DNA of 64,000 bases from Adiantum capillus-veneris (taxonomy: Eukaryota > Streptophyta > Polypodiopsida > Polypodiales > Pteridaceae). The stretch's first letter is position 1; every line of letters starts with the position of its first letter. The stretch spans positions 64,327,184 through 64,391,183 of the forward strand of contig CM043942.1 in the NCBI GenBank assembly GCA_014529385.2. Reading direction: 5' to 3'. Made by a program: the position numbers and the translations under genes. The notes beneath the pieces were generated by a model that had not been told where the DNA came from, ran no database searches, and worked only from the letters and a program-made list of their open reading frames with translations. This document shows positions 44,485 to 54,057 of this stretch, piece after piece.

Positions 44485-45350
44485 GACTTCAATGGAAGAC
44501 TCCTCTTTCGTAGTGCTACTGCTACTTTCTTTTTCTGAAGTGCTATTAGTCCAGTCTTCTTCCGTCTCACTTTGTGATTATTCTTCATGGAGCTCCTCTT
44601 GGCGTTTCTCCTTCATGTCAAAGACAACCTTTATATGATTTCCATTACTGCAAATTCGCTTCCCACTTTTCCAATCCTGCAAATTTTGCATTTTCATTAG
44701 CCATGTTCTTCCAAGGATAAATGGATAGCCACTTCCCTTGGTTGACATAACATAAAAATCCACTACCTTCCTAATGCCAAGTCCTCCACAAAAACATTTT
44801 TACAAATTCCTACACACCTAGCCTTGTTATTGTTTATCATCTTGACTTTGATTTCAAGTGTCTCATGGATGTGCATGCCTAGTCTTTGCATGAGTCCCTC
44901 TGTCATGATGCAAATTTGTGCACCTCCATCCACTAGACCTTTCCTAATCAATCTTCCTTTGATGTAACAATCTAGCACGGGTGTAAAATCCTCATTCATT
45001 TTAGCTTGTGAAATTTTTACAACAGGAACACTCTCTTTTACCTTTCTCCTAGTGCTAACTACCTTCGATAAATCCCTCCTAACTTGTGTACATAATGCAA
45101 GAAACTGAGGCCATGAAATATTAGGACCCTTACCTCTCATGTCTTCCAATAGCTTGTATGGATCCATACCATGTCCAAGAGGAAAGTCCTGGAGGTTGAT
45201 ACGCCATCGAGTCCTCTTAGCTTCCTTGGTCTCCTTCGCCTTCCTTTCTCGTTCGCCTTCTTTTCTTGCCCATGGTCACTTTGTGACGTAACTACTTCTT
45301 TCTCCTTACCTTTTCCTCGGCCGCGCTTAATGCCATTTGCTTCCATGTAA
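44485..45350 (-). pseudogene. gypsy-3 protease region
   Basis: The open segment 45167-44763 holds DCYIKGRLIRKGLVDGGAQICIMTEGLMQRLGM. Many plant gypsy proteases use the DGG variant of the D-T/S-G core, so the active-site Asp is kept. The adjacent frame 44763-44578 continues the domain (GSGYPFILGRTWLMKM). A Lys/Arg-rich segment upstream (45346-45140) is the gag-protease linker. Confidence 0.78.
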
Positions 45351-45613
45351 ACCTATTTTGAATTTGTCACCTCTACCACATGCACATTTGGGTCTGGCAA
45401 AGGTGTAACTCCTTCCACTTCTCGTAGAGGTGGTCTTGATCCATTTGGCCTTTGTAGAATCCGTGGTTGTTGACTAGCTCCTTCACCTGCATTTATCACT
45501 GGGTAATTCAAGTTAGATCTCCTTGGCTCCCCATTGGGCCAGGTACAAGTATAGATCCCATGTCCAGACTCTTCGCAAATTTAACATTGCAAAAGTCACC
45601 TAGGTTGTGTCTC

Positions 45614-46321
45614 TCACTCTTTTTCTTTCTTTGTTTGTCCATTGGGACCTACAACTTGTGCAAGGTGAATTGACAAGTTGCTCAAAGGTTGATTTAACTT
45701 TTCAATCACCTCAACTATTACCTCAGGAATATCTCTAGATGTTGATGCTTGCAATTCTTCCTTCGGTCTGGGACCCTCTATTGGAACCTCTCCCCTTAGG
45801 CACTTGAGTTTTCTATACTTCTCAACAGCCTTAGTTTCAGGTGCATCAAAGGTAGCAGGTGCACCCGCCTCCACTTTTATTTTGAGTGTGGGAAAGAGAC
45901 CGGCTATGAACCTTTCCTTCTTTAGGAACTCTGCGTCATCACCAGGGTTAGCAACATTTCTCACCCATACATCCCAAAGAGGTAGAAACTCTTGTTTATA
46001 CATGTAGTAGTCATCTAAGTCTCTTTGTTTGTGAAAAATGATGTCTTGCCATAGCTTCTGAGTGTTTTGGGGGTCAAAGAAGTATCGCTTGTAATGATCA
46101 ACGACTTCATTATAGTTTCCCTTAACCTTCTGAGATAGAGAGTCAAACCAAGTGCTAGCATCCTTCCTCAGAGCTACCTCAAACATTTCTAAGCGTTCAT
46201 CATCTCCTATCACTCTCTTTATTCCGCAAGCCATTTTGAATTTTTTTATAAATAGCTCAGCATCCTCGCCAGGCTCTCCAAAAAAGAGAGGATATCCTGA
46301 CATTTGGCGTTGGGCCTCCAT
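45614..46321 (-). pseudogene. gypsy-3 gag capsid-like domain
   Basis: A 235-residue open segment carries a retrotransposon gag domain: YPLFFGEPGEDAELFIKKFKMA, EMFEVALRKDASTWFDSL, QDIIFHKQRDLDDYYMYKQEFLPLW and KERFIAGLFPTLKIKVE. It lacks zinc knuckles, as is common in gag of this lineage. Its ATG at 46321 may be the true start or may lie downstream of a lost N-terminus. The frame is intact but isolated from pol by stops. Confidence 0.85.
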
Positions 46322-46928
46322 TGAATTGATTCAAAGTGAACACGTTTTTTTCTTTATCAAAAATTTACACAATAATGTTTTCTAAATTCCAATCTATTCT
46401 ACAGCAAAATAAAAATATGCACATCAAATGATCTATGATAGTCAACAAGAGGCAAGATGACAAGGTTTGGTGACGCGAGAATTTCTCCTATTCTTTGGGC
46501 ACCAAACATGAACACCATACATTGTTGAAAATGGATCTTTCTACTAACTGCAATGTTTATTCTAATGTGTGGAGTGAAATGGAAGGGAAAAACCTCTATT
46601 CCTAGGCCATTATCCATGGTCTATGCATAACCTAATGCTTAAAACAGAAACACAAATATACACGTCCAAACTAAGGTCATACCTAATGAGAGGCAAAATA
46701 AAAGGATTTATCAAAGCGTTTATCTTGGCCAACCTAAGAGAGTCCAAAATTCTACGGACTACTCATTGAAATTGCAACTTAGTACTAACAATTATGTATA
46801 CCTTTTGCCTTGCAATGGGAATGAAAGGATCATAAAAATTCTTGTGATTCATGCAAACTACTTCACTATGCTGAAGGTTGAACCTACACAGAACATACAC
46901 AAGCCATTCCTCCATGGGGGCACCAAAC
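46322..46928. other. Non-coding interval upstream of gypsy-3 gag
   Basis: No gene is supported. This is probably gypsy-3 leader sequence. The phrase 'gggcaccaaac' occurs at about 46497 and 46918, and the second copy directly precedes a CACTA end. Confidence 0.5.
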
Positions 46929-47135
46929 ACTACTAGAGATCACTTGAATACCGACGCCAACTTACCGACGTCATTGGCGGGCGTCAGTATGTGCATCGGC
47001 AATACTGGAGGGAGCTCAGATTTAAAAAAAAATCAAATTTCAATTTCCGTCGCGTATACTGACGCAGATACAGCAGTGTATGTCGACGCGTATACTGACG
47101 CAGATACAACAGTGTATACCGACGCCGACTGGTAA
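46929..47135 (+). mobile_element. Terminus of a second CACTA subfamily
   Basis: The sequence starts CACTACTAGAGATCAC at 46929. It carries repeated subterminal motifs GTATACTGACGCAGATACA and ATACCGACGCC (46952-47132), different from the GCGTCGCTA motifs of the 19425-27175 element but organised alike. The preceding bases are AAA. No matching right terminus was found, so the extent of this element is unknown; following sequence to about 48000 may belong to it. Confidence 0.75.
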
Positions 47136-47310
47136 AAACAAAACCGCGGGCTTATTTTCTGTGCGTTTCCAAAAACTCATTCTGTCTCTCTCTCTCTCTT
47201 CTCTCAACTCGCAGCCAGATCTGCACCTTTGGACTACTACGGGCTTGGTCAAACACCATCACATCTTCTCTACTTGCTGCATGTAAGCCTTTTGTCCTTG
47301 TTTTTTGGTT

Positions 47311-47353
<43 letters not shown>

Positions 47354-48039
47354 TGCAGATGTGGAAGCTACTCCGGAAGCTTTCTGGTCACATACGAGTG
47401 TATATGAGTGCACAATCTCATTGCTCTCACATACACACACACACATTAATTTTAAGTTTGGTTTAATTTTATATATAAATTTGTTATTTAATTCTAAAAT
47501 TGAAACTGTTATTGTTGTTTAATTTTAATTTGTTATTATTTAATTTTATATTCAAATTTGTTATTGTTAATTGTATTTTAGGGTTTCTTGAAATTAATTT
47601 TAGGGTTAAAGTTAATTAGTTTTAGGGTTTTGTATATCCAAAAATAGAATAAAAAATCTTTAAATACATTAACAAAAAGTAGTAAAAAAAATAGAGTAGA
47701 AAAAAAATTAAACATAAAAAAAGGGAGAGGGAAAAAAAGAGAAAGAAAGAGAGAAGGAGAGAGTAGAGAAAGATAGAGGGAGAGAAAAAAAGATAGATAG
47801 AGAGAGAGAGAGCTAGAGGTAAAGAGAGAAAGAGAGATAGATAGCGGGAAAGAGAAAAAGAGGTAAAGAAGGAGATGGAGGGAAAGAGAGAGAATAGAGA
47901 AAGAGAGAGGCAGAAGGAAGGAGGGAAAGATAGAGGTAGAGAGAAAGAGAGATAGATATAGAGGGAGAGAGAAAGAGAGGTAGAGAGGAAAAGAGAGAGA
48001 ATAAAGACAAGCTTTGAAATGATCCAAGAACACATTGAA
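47136..48039. repeat. Microsatellite-rich non-coding region
   Basis: A (GT)n run lies at 47318-47350 and is followed by TTTTTGCAG, which could end an intron starting GTAAGC at about 47283. A GA-rich simple-sequence tract of about 300 bp occupies 47700-48005. Open frames in the tract encode Ser/Leu repeats and are artefacts. Confidence 0.85.
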
Positions 48040-48840
48040 ATCTCTGCCCACATCCTGCTTCAAAGCCTTCAGCTTGGTGTCCAAAACGAAAACGGAACGT
48101 TTAGCATTGAAGATGTATCTCCAAGTGGAGCAGTTAAGTTGTCCACCCTAGATGGTGAACCAATGGCTAATTGGATTAGTGGATGCCGTTTAAAGAAGTA
48201 CAATTTTCCACTAACCAATGAATTGATAGAAAAGATACATGCAGCAAAGCAAAGAAAGATAAAACGCAGTAGGTTATTGATGAATCCCAAGCGAAAGTTC
48301 GGCTTCAAGTACTCAAAAGAAAAGATGCTTTCAAAAATAAAAAAATACCTATTCCCATCAACACTTTGGAATTAGATGAACAACTATGGGAATTTCAGAA
48401 AGATGCACTGTCAACTGATGATGAATGGTCAAATGGAATGGACCTTCGCATCAAAGTACAGTTGAACAAACATAGCACAAATGCATTGGTCAATGCAGGA
48501 GCTTGAGTAAACACAGCCAGTTATTCCACGTACAAGAAAGCAACAAGTCAATCTTTGACGGCAGGAATAGTGACTATTAAAGGATGTAACAAGAACCCAA
48601 CTCCCACACTCGGAGTAGTCAAATTACATGTGATAGTAGATGGATGTTCATGCCCTCATCACTTTATATGCTTACCAGATGAACACATGAATGAAACAAT
48701 GATTCTTGAGATCTCATGGATGCGGACATACAAGGCAGTGCCAGATTGGGATACCAATCAGCTCAAGCTATCACCTAAAGGCGGACAACTCATTGTTCCA
48801 ATTGCACCAAGCAAGGAGGAACGGAAAGGAGTTCACTAGC
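48040..48840 (+). pseudogene. Gypsy pol C-terminus followed by a protease-like segment
   Basis: The first frame (about 48088-48260) reads SPSGAVKLSTLDGEPMANW then SGCRLKKYNFPLTNELIEKIHA, matching the extreme C-terminus of gypsy pol. After a frame change, LDEQLWEFQKDALSTDDEW leads into a retropepsin-like stretch. ALVNAGA, then a stop, then VNTASYSTYKKA stands where A-L-V-D-T-G-A is expected, so the catalytic Asp reads Asn. It continues GCNKNPTPTLGVVKLHVIVDG...HFICLPDEHMNETMILEISWM. Protease after the pol C-terminus is not the usual gypsy order. Confidence 0.6.
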
Positions 48841-50394
48841 GGAGCAAACCATGAAGCAATCAACCTTCTCCATCCTATAAGCTGTATATACTATCAAAAA
48901 ATCATTAAAAAATGGTGTTTTTTTATTATTTTCATTACTTTTCCTTGATATAGGGACTTAAAAATAGCGAATCCACCAAAAAACAATAAAGCAGTGTTTC
49001 TCAATAGATTTTCTTAATTATTGATTTTTTACTTTGCTTTTTTAGTGCATTTTATTATTTTCTTTGATTTTTTCAATAAACAGGTCAAAAATTAATAATA
49101 AATAGCAAATGAGCTCAGATGGAAAAACCAAAGATACGTTGATGATCAAAAGGACAAGGTTGATAGACACAAAAAAAATTCAATCAAATCGACAGATGGA
49201 AGCAGAAGCCTAAATTAGGCTGTCAAGGTCTACTTTCGTAGATTTTTGCAGAATGAGCTACCGGAATCCGATTGAAGAAATTTTTGAGTCTAACATAGAT
49301 TTCACGGCCTAGTAGGACTAACAGGGGAATTTTGGGGAAAATAGTTTGGGAAGTCCGAGTATAGATATCCAAGGTAGTCCAAAATCACCTCATTTCCACT
49401 AGTCACTCTTGGAGGAGAGAGCTCTCTACCTTCTTCGTGCGCGATTTTCAGAGTCCACAATCGCCCGTTTACAACGCCATCTCACACGAGACATGAGGGG
49501 TAAGTTCTAAGCTAATCAATGATAAATTCTACATGGCCAGGTAGCAAGTCTAGGCCCAAGAAAAAACCCTAGAAACCTAGCAATGCACGAAGTCCTACGA
49601 CCCAAAATTGACTATAGCAGCTTGTCAGCTCAACCAAATTCAACGAGACTTGAGATTTAGCATGCCCCTATATAATACAACACTTCTATATCACCAGATA
49701 ACCATTCGGCAAGGGTGGAGGGGGGTCCCAAGTAGAAAATCTAGGTTTTCGCCAGATGCCAGAATTGGATTCTGACTCCACAGACAGCTTATCGACTGAG
49801 TCTATACACAATGTACATGGATGGTTTCATGAAAACAATCAAGGCAAGCTCTTGAAAGCAGAAACATCTCAAAGGCTACAAAGCGTCAAATTTGACATAT
49901 GAAGTAAAACTCACTCCAAATGAGCCAAAACCCTAGATGGGTAGCATCAGGACTATGTAGCGGACAAGTCCATAGCTTCAAAAGTGACTAACCAACTCCA
50001 TATGCCATCTAGTCACAACAATTGATGATTTGAGAGTCGATAAAGCATGAAGTGATGTCGATATGACACAACTTTACCAATTTCAATTTAGGACTTGTTT
50101 TAGATGTATTGAATATGTCTAGGTCATCAAATTGTCAAGTCTTGCAAAAAAAATGACTGCTGTAAATAATTGTGATTATTTATTTTTGTGCGTTTTTGGC
50201 TTGAAAATGATCCCTTCACTTCACCTATCACTTGTACACATCTAATACATGCCACATTTCAAGTATGAGCCAAAATGATCAAGAAAGACTTGGAAATTGT
50301 CAAAAAATACTTGAAGAAGTCTTTCCAATCCAATTTTTGAGTTATCTGTCACTTTTTTGATTCAAATGTCCCCATATCTCATACCAAAGAAGAT
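48841..50394. other. Non-coding interval
   Basis: No gene or repeat structure is recognised in this AT-rich stretch. Its position between pol-like remnants and the frame at 50395 suggests internal retroelement sequence. Confidence 0.5.
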
Positions 50395-53160
50395 ATATGA
50401 TGTACCTGCCAGGCCAGACACCAAATAAGTCAATAGAAGGCTAGGCTTAAGGGGGACTTCTACGACTAGGAACCATGCGGCGTAGATTTCCAGAAATCAT
50501 ATGAACTATTGTCCACAATCAAAGAAGATGGGTCAGCTCAAATCACCGATCCACAAGGGTAGAAGGTAGAAGTAGTAATCACCAAGGAAATAGTGGCCGA
50601 GGCACTGAAGCTGTCGATTGAAGGTATGACGATGCGAGCCAGAGATAGAAAACCAGCACGCACATTCATGAAGGAGACTGTTGCTACCACTTTTTTTGAC
50701 CTCATCCAAAGGCAAGTGGAAGAAACAGCTCGCCTATACCATCAAAACTTCCACTTCTTATCAGAGAGACCACCATGGTACACCACCCAAATCATGCGGT
50801 TGTGACCACCTTCACTCAAGTGTTGAAGTCCACAACCAGGTAGCGAATTGATCATGCACAGTATATGATGACAACGGTAAAAGGCACAAAGAAAGAAGGA
50901 AGTATATGAGGATCCCGCGGAATTTCTTGAATGCATGTATGCAGAGGCAGAAGCCTTAAAGTTGAAAGAAGCTCAAGACGCTAAAAGGAAAGCAATGAAG
51001 CTAAGCAGCAAAGACAAACTGAGGCTACGAACCAAAGTGACACACATCACGACGAGGGGGAGATGTCTCCAAAGCCCACTTCACCCGCTACAGAGCAAGA
51101 AGAACACCCAATGCCAAGCCCAAACCATTCACCGATAGCGTAACCCAAGGAGGGCGAGGAAGCCAAGGAAAAAGAGCCTAAGCAAAAGGCAGCAACAAGT
51201 TTTGAACAACCAAAAGCAACAGAACAAACAGAGGCAGACCCTTCTATGACCACCCAACAAGAAACATCTAAGGCATCTACTAAGCCTCAAGAAGCAGAAG
51301 CAACCGAGGCAACCGCAATGCCTCAAGGAAAAGTAGAACCCCCGCCGCAACCACAAGTAGCCACCCTAGAACCATCCAAGGAGACACACACTAAAACGAC
51401 TAAAACTTCTAGACAGCGTACAGAGCCTGAAGATTGGGAAACGAATGATGAAGTCATCATGTAGGTTACTGATTATGCCAACCAGATGCAATTGATGATA
51501 GAAAAATGCAAGTAATACAAGGAGAATTAGATGAGAGGATGAATATAGTTTCAAATCTACAAAGACAGATCAAAGTGCTGAAGGATGAAGCAGAAGAACA
51601 CTAGGTTGCAAAAGAGAAGCAGCAGAAAGAAATGGAAGAGCTGGGAGAGCTTCTAACCAAGTTATCCCATGCCTACAAGACCAAAGATAAACAACTGATA
51701 GAAGTAACAAATAAACTCCTAACCACTACACTGTCAGTCAAAAAGATACAAGTGCATCTTGATGTAGAAAATGCTTCTCTACAGTACTCTAAGCAAAGGA
51801 TCAATGATCAAGCAGCCTTTTTGAGACAGATAAGAGAAAATCCTACTGTCACCTCGATCAAAGGTATAGATGAAGTCTATAAGACTTTGGAAAAGAGAAA
51901 CAAGAATCTCGAAAGTTAGAGCTGAAGCTAGAGAAATCACAAAGACGAGACCTTGCATTCATGCGGGTCCAAAGAGAAGAGAAACTTCTCAAAGAGATAG
52001 CCAAATTAAAAAGAGTTAATTAGCTGCTGAGAGAGGGACAACCAGAGACTCAAGACAAAGCAGGTACCTCAGAGCAACCAACTTTTGACATACCCTCAGC
52101 CTCATTTGTCGAGATGGAAACACAGCCGTCAGAAGGGCTAGAAGGAGAAGCAAATTTTCAAGTACCACTCACTGAAGCTGAGTTAGTGGCCGTGGTCCAG
52201 CTTTCTAAAGCTGAGAAAGATGCACTCAAAGAGCAGATTACCCAGGAAACAGATGCTGAATGGAAAGTAGCAATGGATTGGGAGTTGAGAATTCTTCACT
52301 CGATCAATTTAACTCAACTCACTCCCAACCAAATCAATGCTCAGTGGCATCAGTAATCACTACCATACCCCTTGATCAAAGTGGAACTATTACAAGTAAA
52401 GGAAAGACTATACAAAGATATGCAGGCAGAAGACTCATAGGATATCCACCCCAAGTGGAGAAAGAGATGGTTGAACAAGAATCCGAGATATCTAATTCTA
52501 TTCACAAGAGCACCTGCAGCCCTTCAGAAAGACCCAACATTGTGTCCTGTACCAAGGGTAAGGACATGGCAGGCATACGAGTTACTACAAAAGAAGAAGC
52601 CTACATGGCTGAACTATCCATGTCTACCACCTTCAGAGCGGGGACCGGAAACAAAGGCATAAATGGTGAAAACTCTAACGGGCACCATGACTTTCTTCAA
52701 GAGCCTCCCTGACCTCTCACGTGCCATGCTATGCAAGATTTGTAGAATGCTACTCACATGTATTCAAGCTTTTCACGAGCCAGAGCAAGCCGAAGTGCCA
52801 TGCATGTCTTTCCTCAAAGTGGCAATAAGAGTCTGGTTGATACCTAAGTGGCCAGCCTTCCAAAGAAGTCTACGACTTCTACGTCCGATGCATGTTTTTG
52901 CCCTCTAGCAATATGTTGGCATTTGAGAAGAATTCTATACAGGTTTCTTCACTTGGCAAATGAAGATATTTGGGCCAATGAATAAGAAACCTTACATCCA
53001 TATTTGTTGGCTATTCAATCATTGAGCTTAAAAACAGAGTCACCAAGTAATTCTTGCAAGTTTGTGACAAAAAAAGAAGACTCATATATGAGAAAGCACT
53101 CCATGCGCTTAAAGATCACCTCGCCAGCCATCAACCCGAAGACTACTTCAATCCATGAAG
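50395..53160 (+). pseudogene. Long decayed reading frame next to a 3' LTR, no gag/pol domain
   Basis: Successive plus-strand frames join into one protein-like reading of about 850-900 residues with several stops and shifts. Its N-terminal part is helical (VDFQKSYELLSTIKEDG, VVITKEIVAEALKLSIEG, FFDLIQRQVEETARLYHQNFHFL). The middle is rich in Pro, Gln, Glu and Thr (about 51050-51460). A coiled-coil stretch follows (LDERMNIVSNLQRQIKVLKDEAEEH, then GELLTKLSHAYKTKD; 51525-51915), and the C-terminal part has WKVAMDWELRILHSINL, VRTWQAYELLQKKKP, VYDFYVRCMFLPSSNML and LKNRVTKQFLQVRDKERRL. It ends just before a polypurine tract. No membrane segments are evident. It occupies the position of the extra (env-position) ORF of plant LTR elements; function unknown. 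Confidence 0.6.
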
Positions 53161-53731
53161 CTCTATCAAGGGACGACACAGTCAAGGAGGGGGAAATGTT
53201 AGCAGCAAGCTATCTCGGATAACATTTTTTGGAGATCTTGTTGTAAAAACACTTATTATTTTGATGAATCGGAATGTTGTAACTCCTACTTTCCGAAGAA
53301 GTCTACCGCTTCTACGCCCAATGCATGTTTTTGCCCTCTAGCAATATGTTGGCATTTGAGAAGCATTCTATACATATTTCTTCACTTGGCGAACGAAGAT
53401 ATTTGGGCCAATGATAAGCAACCTTACATCCAGATTTGTTGGCTATTCAGCCCATTGAGCTTAAAAATAGAGTCACTAAGCAATTCTTGCAGGTGCGTGA
53501 CAAAGAAAGAAGACTCAGATATGAGAAAGCACTCCAATGCACTTAAAGACCACCTCGCCAGCCATCAACCTAAAGACTACTTCAGTCCATGAAGTTGTGT
53601 CAAGGGACGACACAGTCAAGGAGGGGTGGGATGTTAGCAACAAACTAACTTGGATAACATTTTTTGGAGCTCTTGTTGTAAAAACACTTAGTATTTGATG
53701 AATCAGGAATGTTGTAACTCCTACTTTCCAG
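52862..53731 (+). repeat. 434-bp tandem duplication across a polypurine tract and LTR start
   Basis: Unit 1 (52862-53294) and unit 2 (53295-about 53731) each contain 'gaagtctac', 'gcatgtttttgccctctagc', 'cctcgccagccatcaacc', a purine tract and the LTR start TGTTAGCA. The period is about 434 bp. The first LTR piece is cut after 98 bp (53197-53294), where 'ctttcc' joins the second unit. Confidence 0.9.
53617..53631 (+). other. Polypurine tract before the LTR
   Basis: AAGGAGGGGTGGGA precedes TGTTAGCA at 53632. A sister tract, AAGGAGGGGGAAA at 53184-53196, precedes the duplicated LTR start. Confidence 0.75.
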
Positions 53732-54037
53732 ATAAACAATGTAATTGATGAGCCGAGGCTACAAGCTTCTAGATTGTATCAACTTGTCTTAGTTAAAGCT
53801 CCCAGATTATTAGTTTTGACCATAAAAACCTTGGCTAAGGTATAAAAGCCAATTTTTGTAAGTATTTTGTAAGTTTTGGATAATAAAAACACAGTGTGAG
53901 GTAACGGCGCTCACTTCTCTCATTCTCGCGCTTCCTACTCCCTTCCAAGTTGTCACATTGCAGTGCTGTTGATTGCATTGCAACCGCAGGTAAAAGCTCT
54001 ACACATTGACGTAAGCATTTCATGGTAATCCGTAGCA
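53632..54037 (+). repeat. 406-bp LTR (TGTTAGCA...GTAGCA)
   Basis: The segment starts TG after a polypurine tract and ends CA before a primer-site-like sequence. It contains TATAAAAG at 53841-53848 followed by 'aataaaaacacag'. No partner LTR is in the window except the 98-bp duplicated start at 53197. Confidence 0.7.
53841..53848 (+). promoter_or_regulatory. LTR TATA box
   Basis: TATAAAAG lies 210 bp inside the LTR on the plus strand, the usual place for the U3/R promoter. Confidence 0.55.
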
Positions 54038-54039
54038 TT

Positions 54040-54054
54040 TGGCGTCATTGACCC
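54040..54054 (+). other. Primer binding site-like sequence
   Basis: TGGCGTCATTGACCC begins two bases after the LTR. It resembles TGGCGCCGTTGCC, the aspartate-tRNA primer site common in plant Athila/Tat-type elements, with several mismatches. Confidence 0.5.
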
Positions 54055-54057
54055 GCA

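Larger units (their letters stand above)
42121..46321 (-). mobile_element. gypsy-3: Tat-like Ty3/gypsy element lacking its integrase core
   Basis: Reverse-strand gag (46321-45614), protease (45167-44763), RT (44484-43446), RNase H remnants, an additional RNase H (42900-42560) and the integrase zinc finger (42400-42124) follow in order. The presence of a second, cellular-type RNase H after the RT-linked one is characteristic of the Tat lineage. The integrase core and both LTRs are missing. Frames are long but broken by stops. Confidence 0.88.

Noticed and set aside
47578-48084. Reverse-strand open frames of up to 168 codons
   Set aside because: They are Ser/Leu/Phe-rich products of the GA-rich simple-sequence tract at 47700-48005.
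46929-48840. The gypsy remnants at 48040-48840 as cargo of the CACTA element starting at 46929
   Set aside because: The right terminus of that element was not found, so membership cannot be shown.
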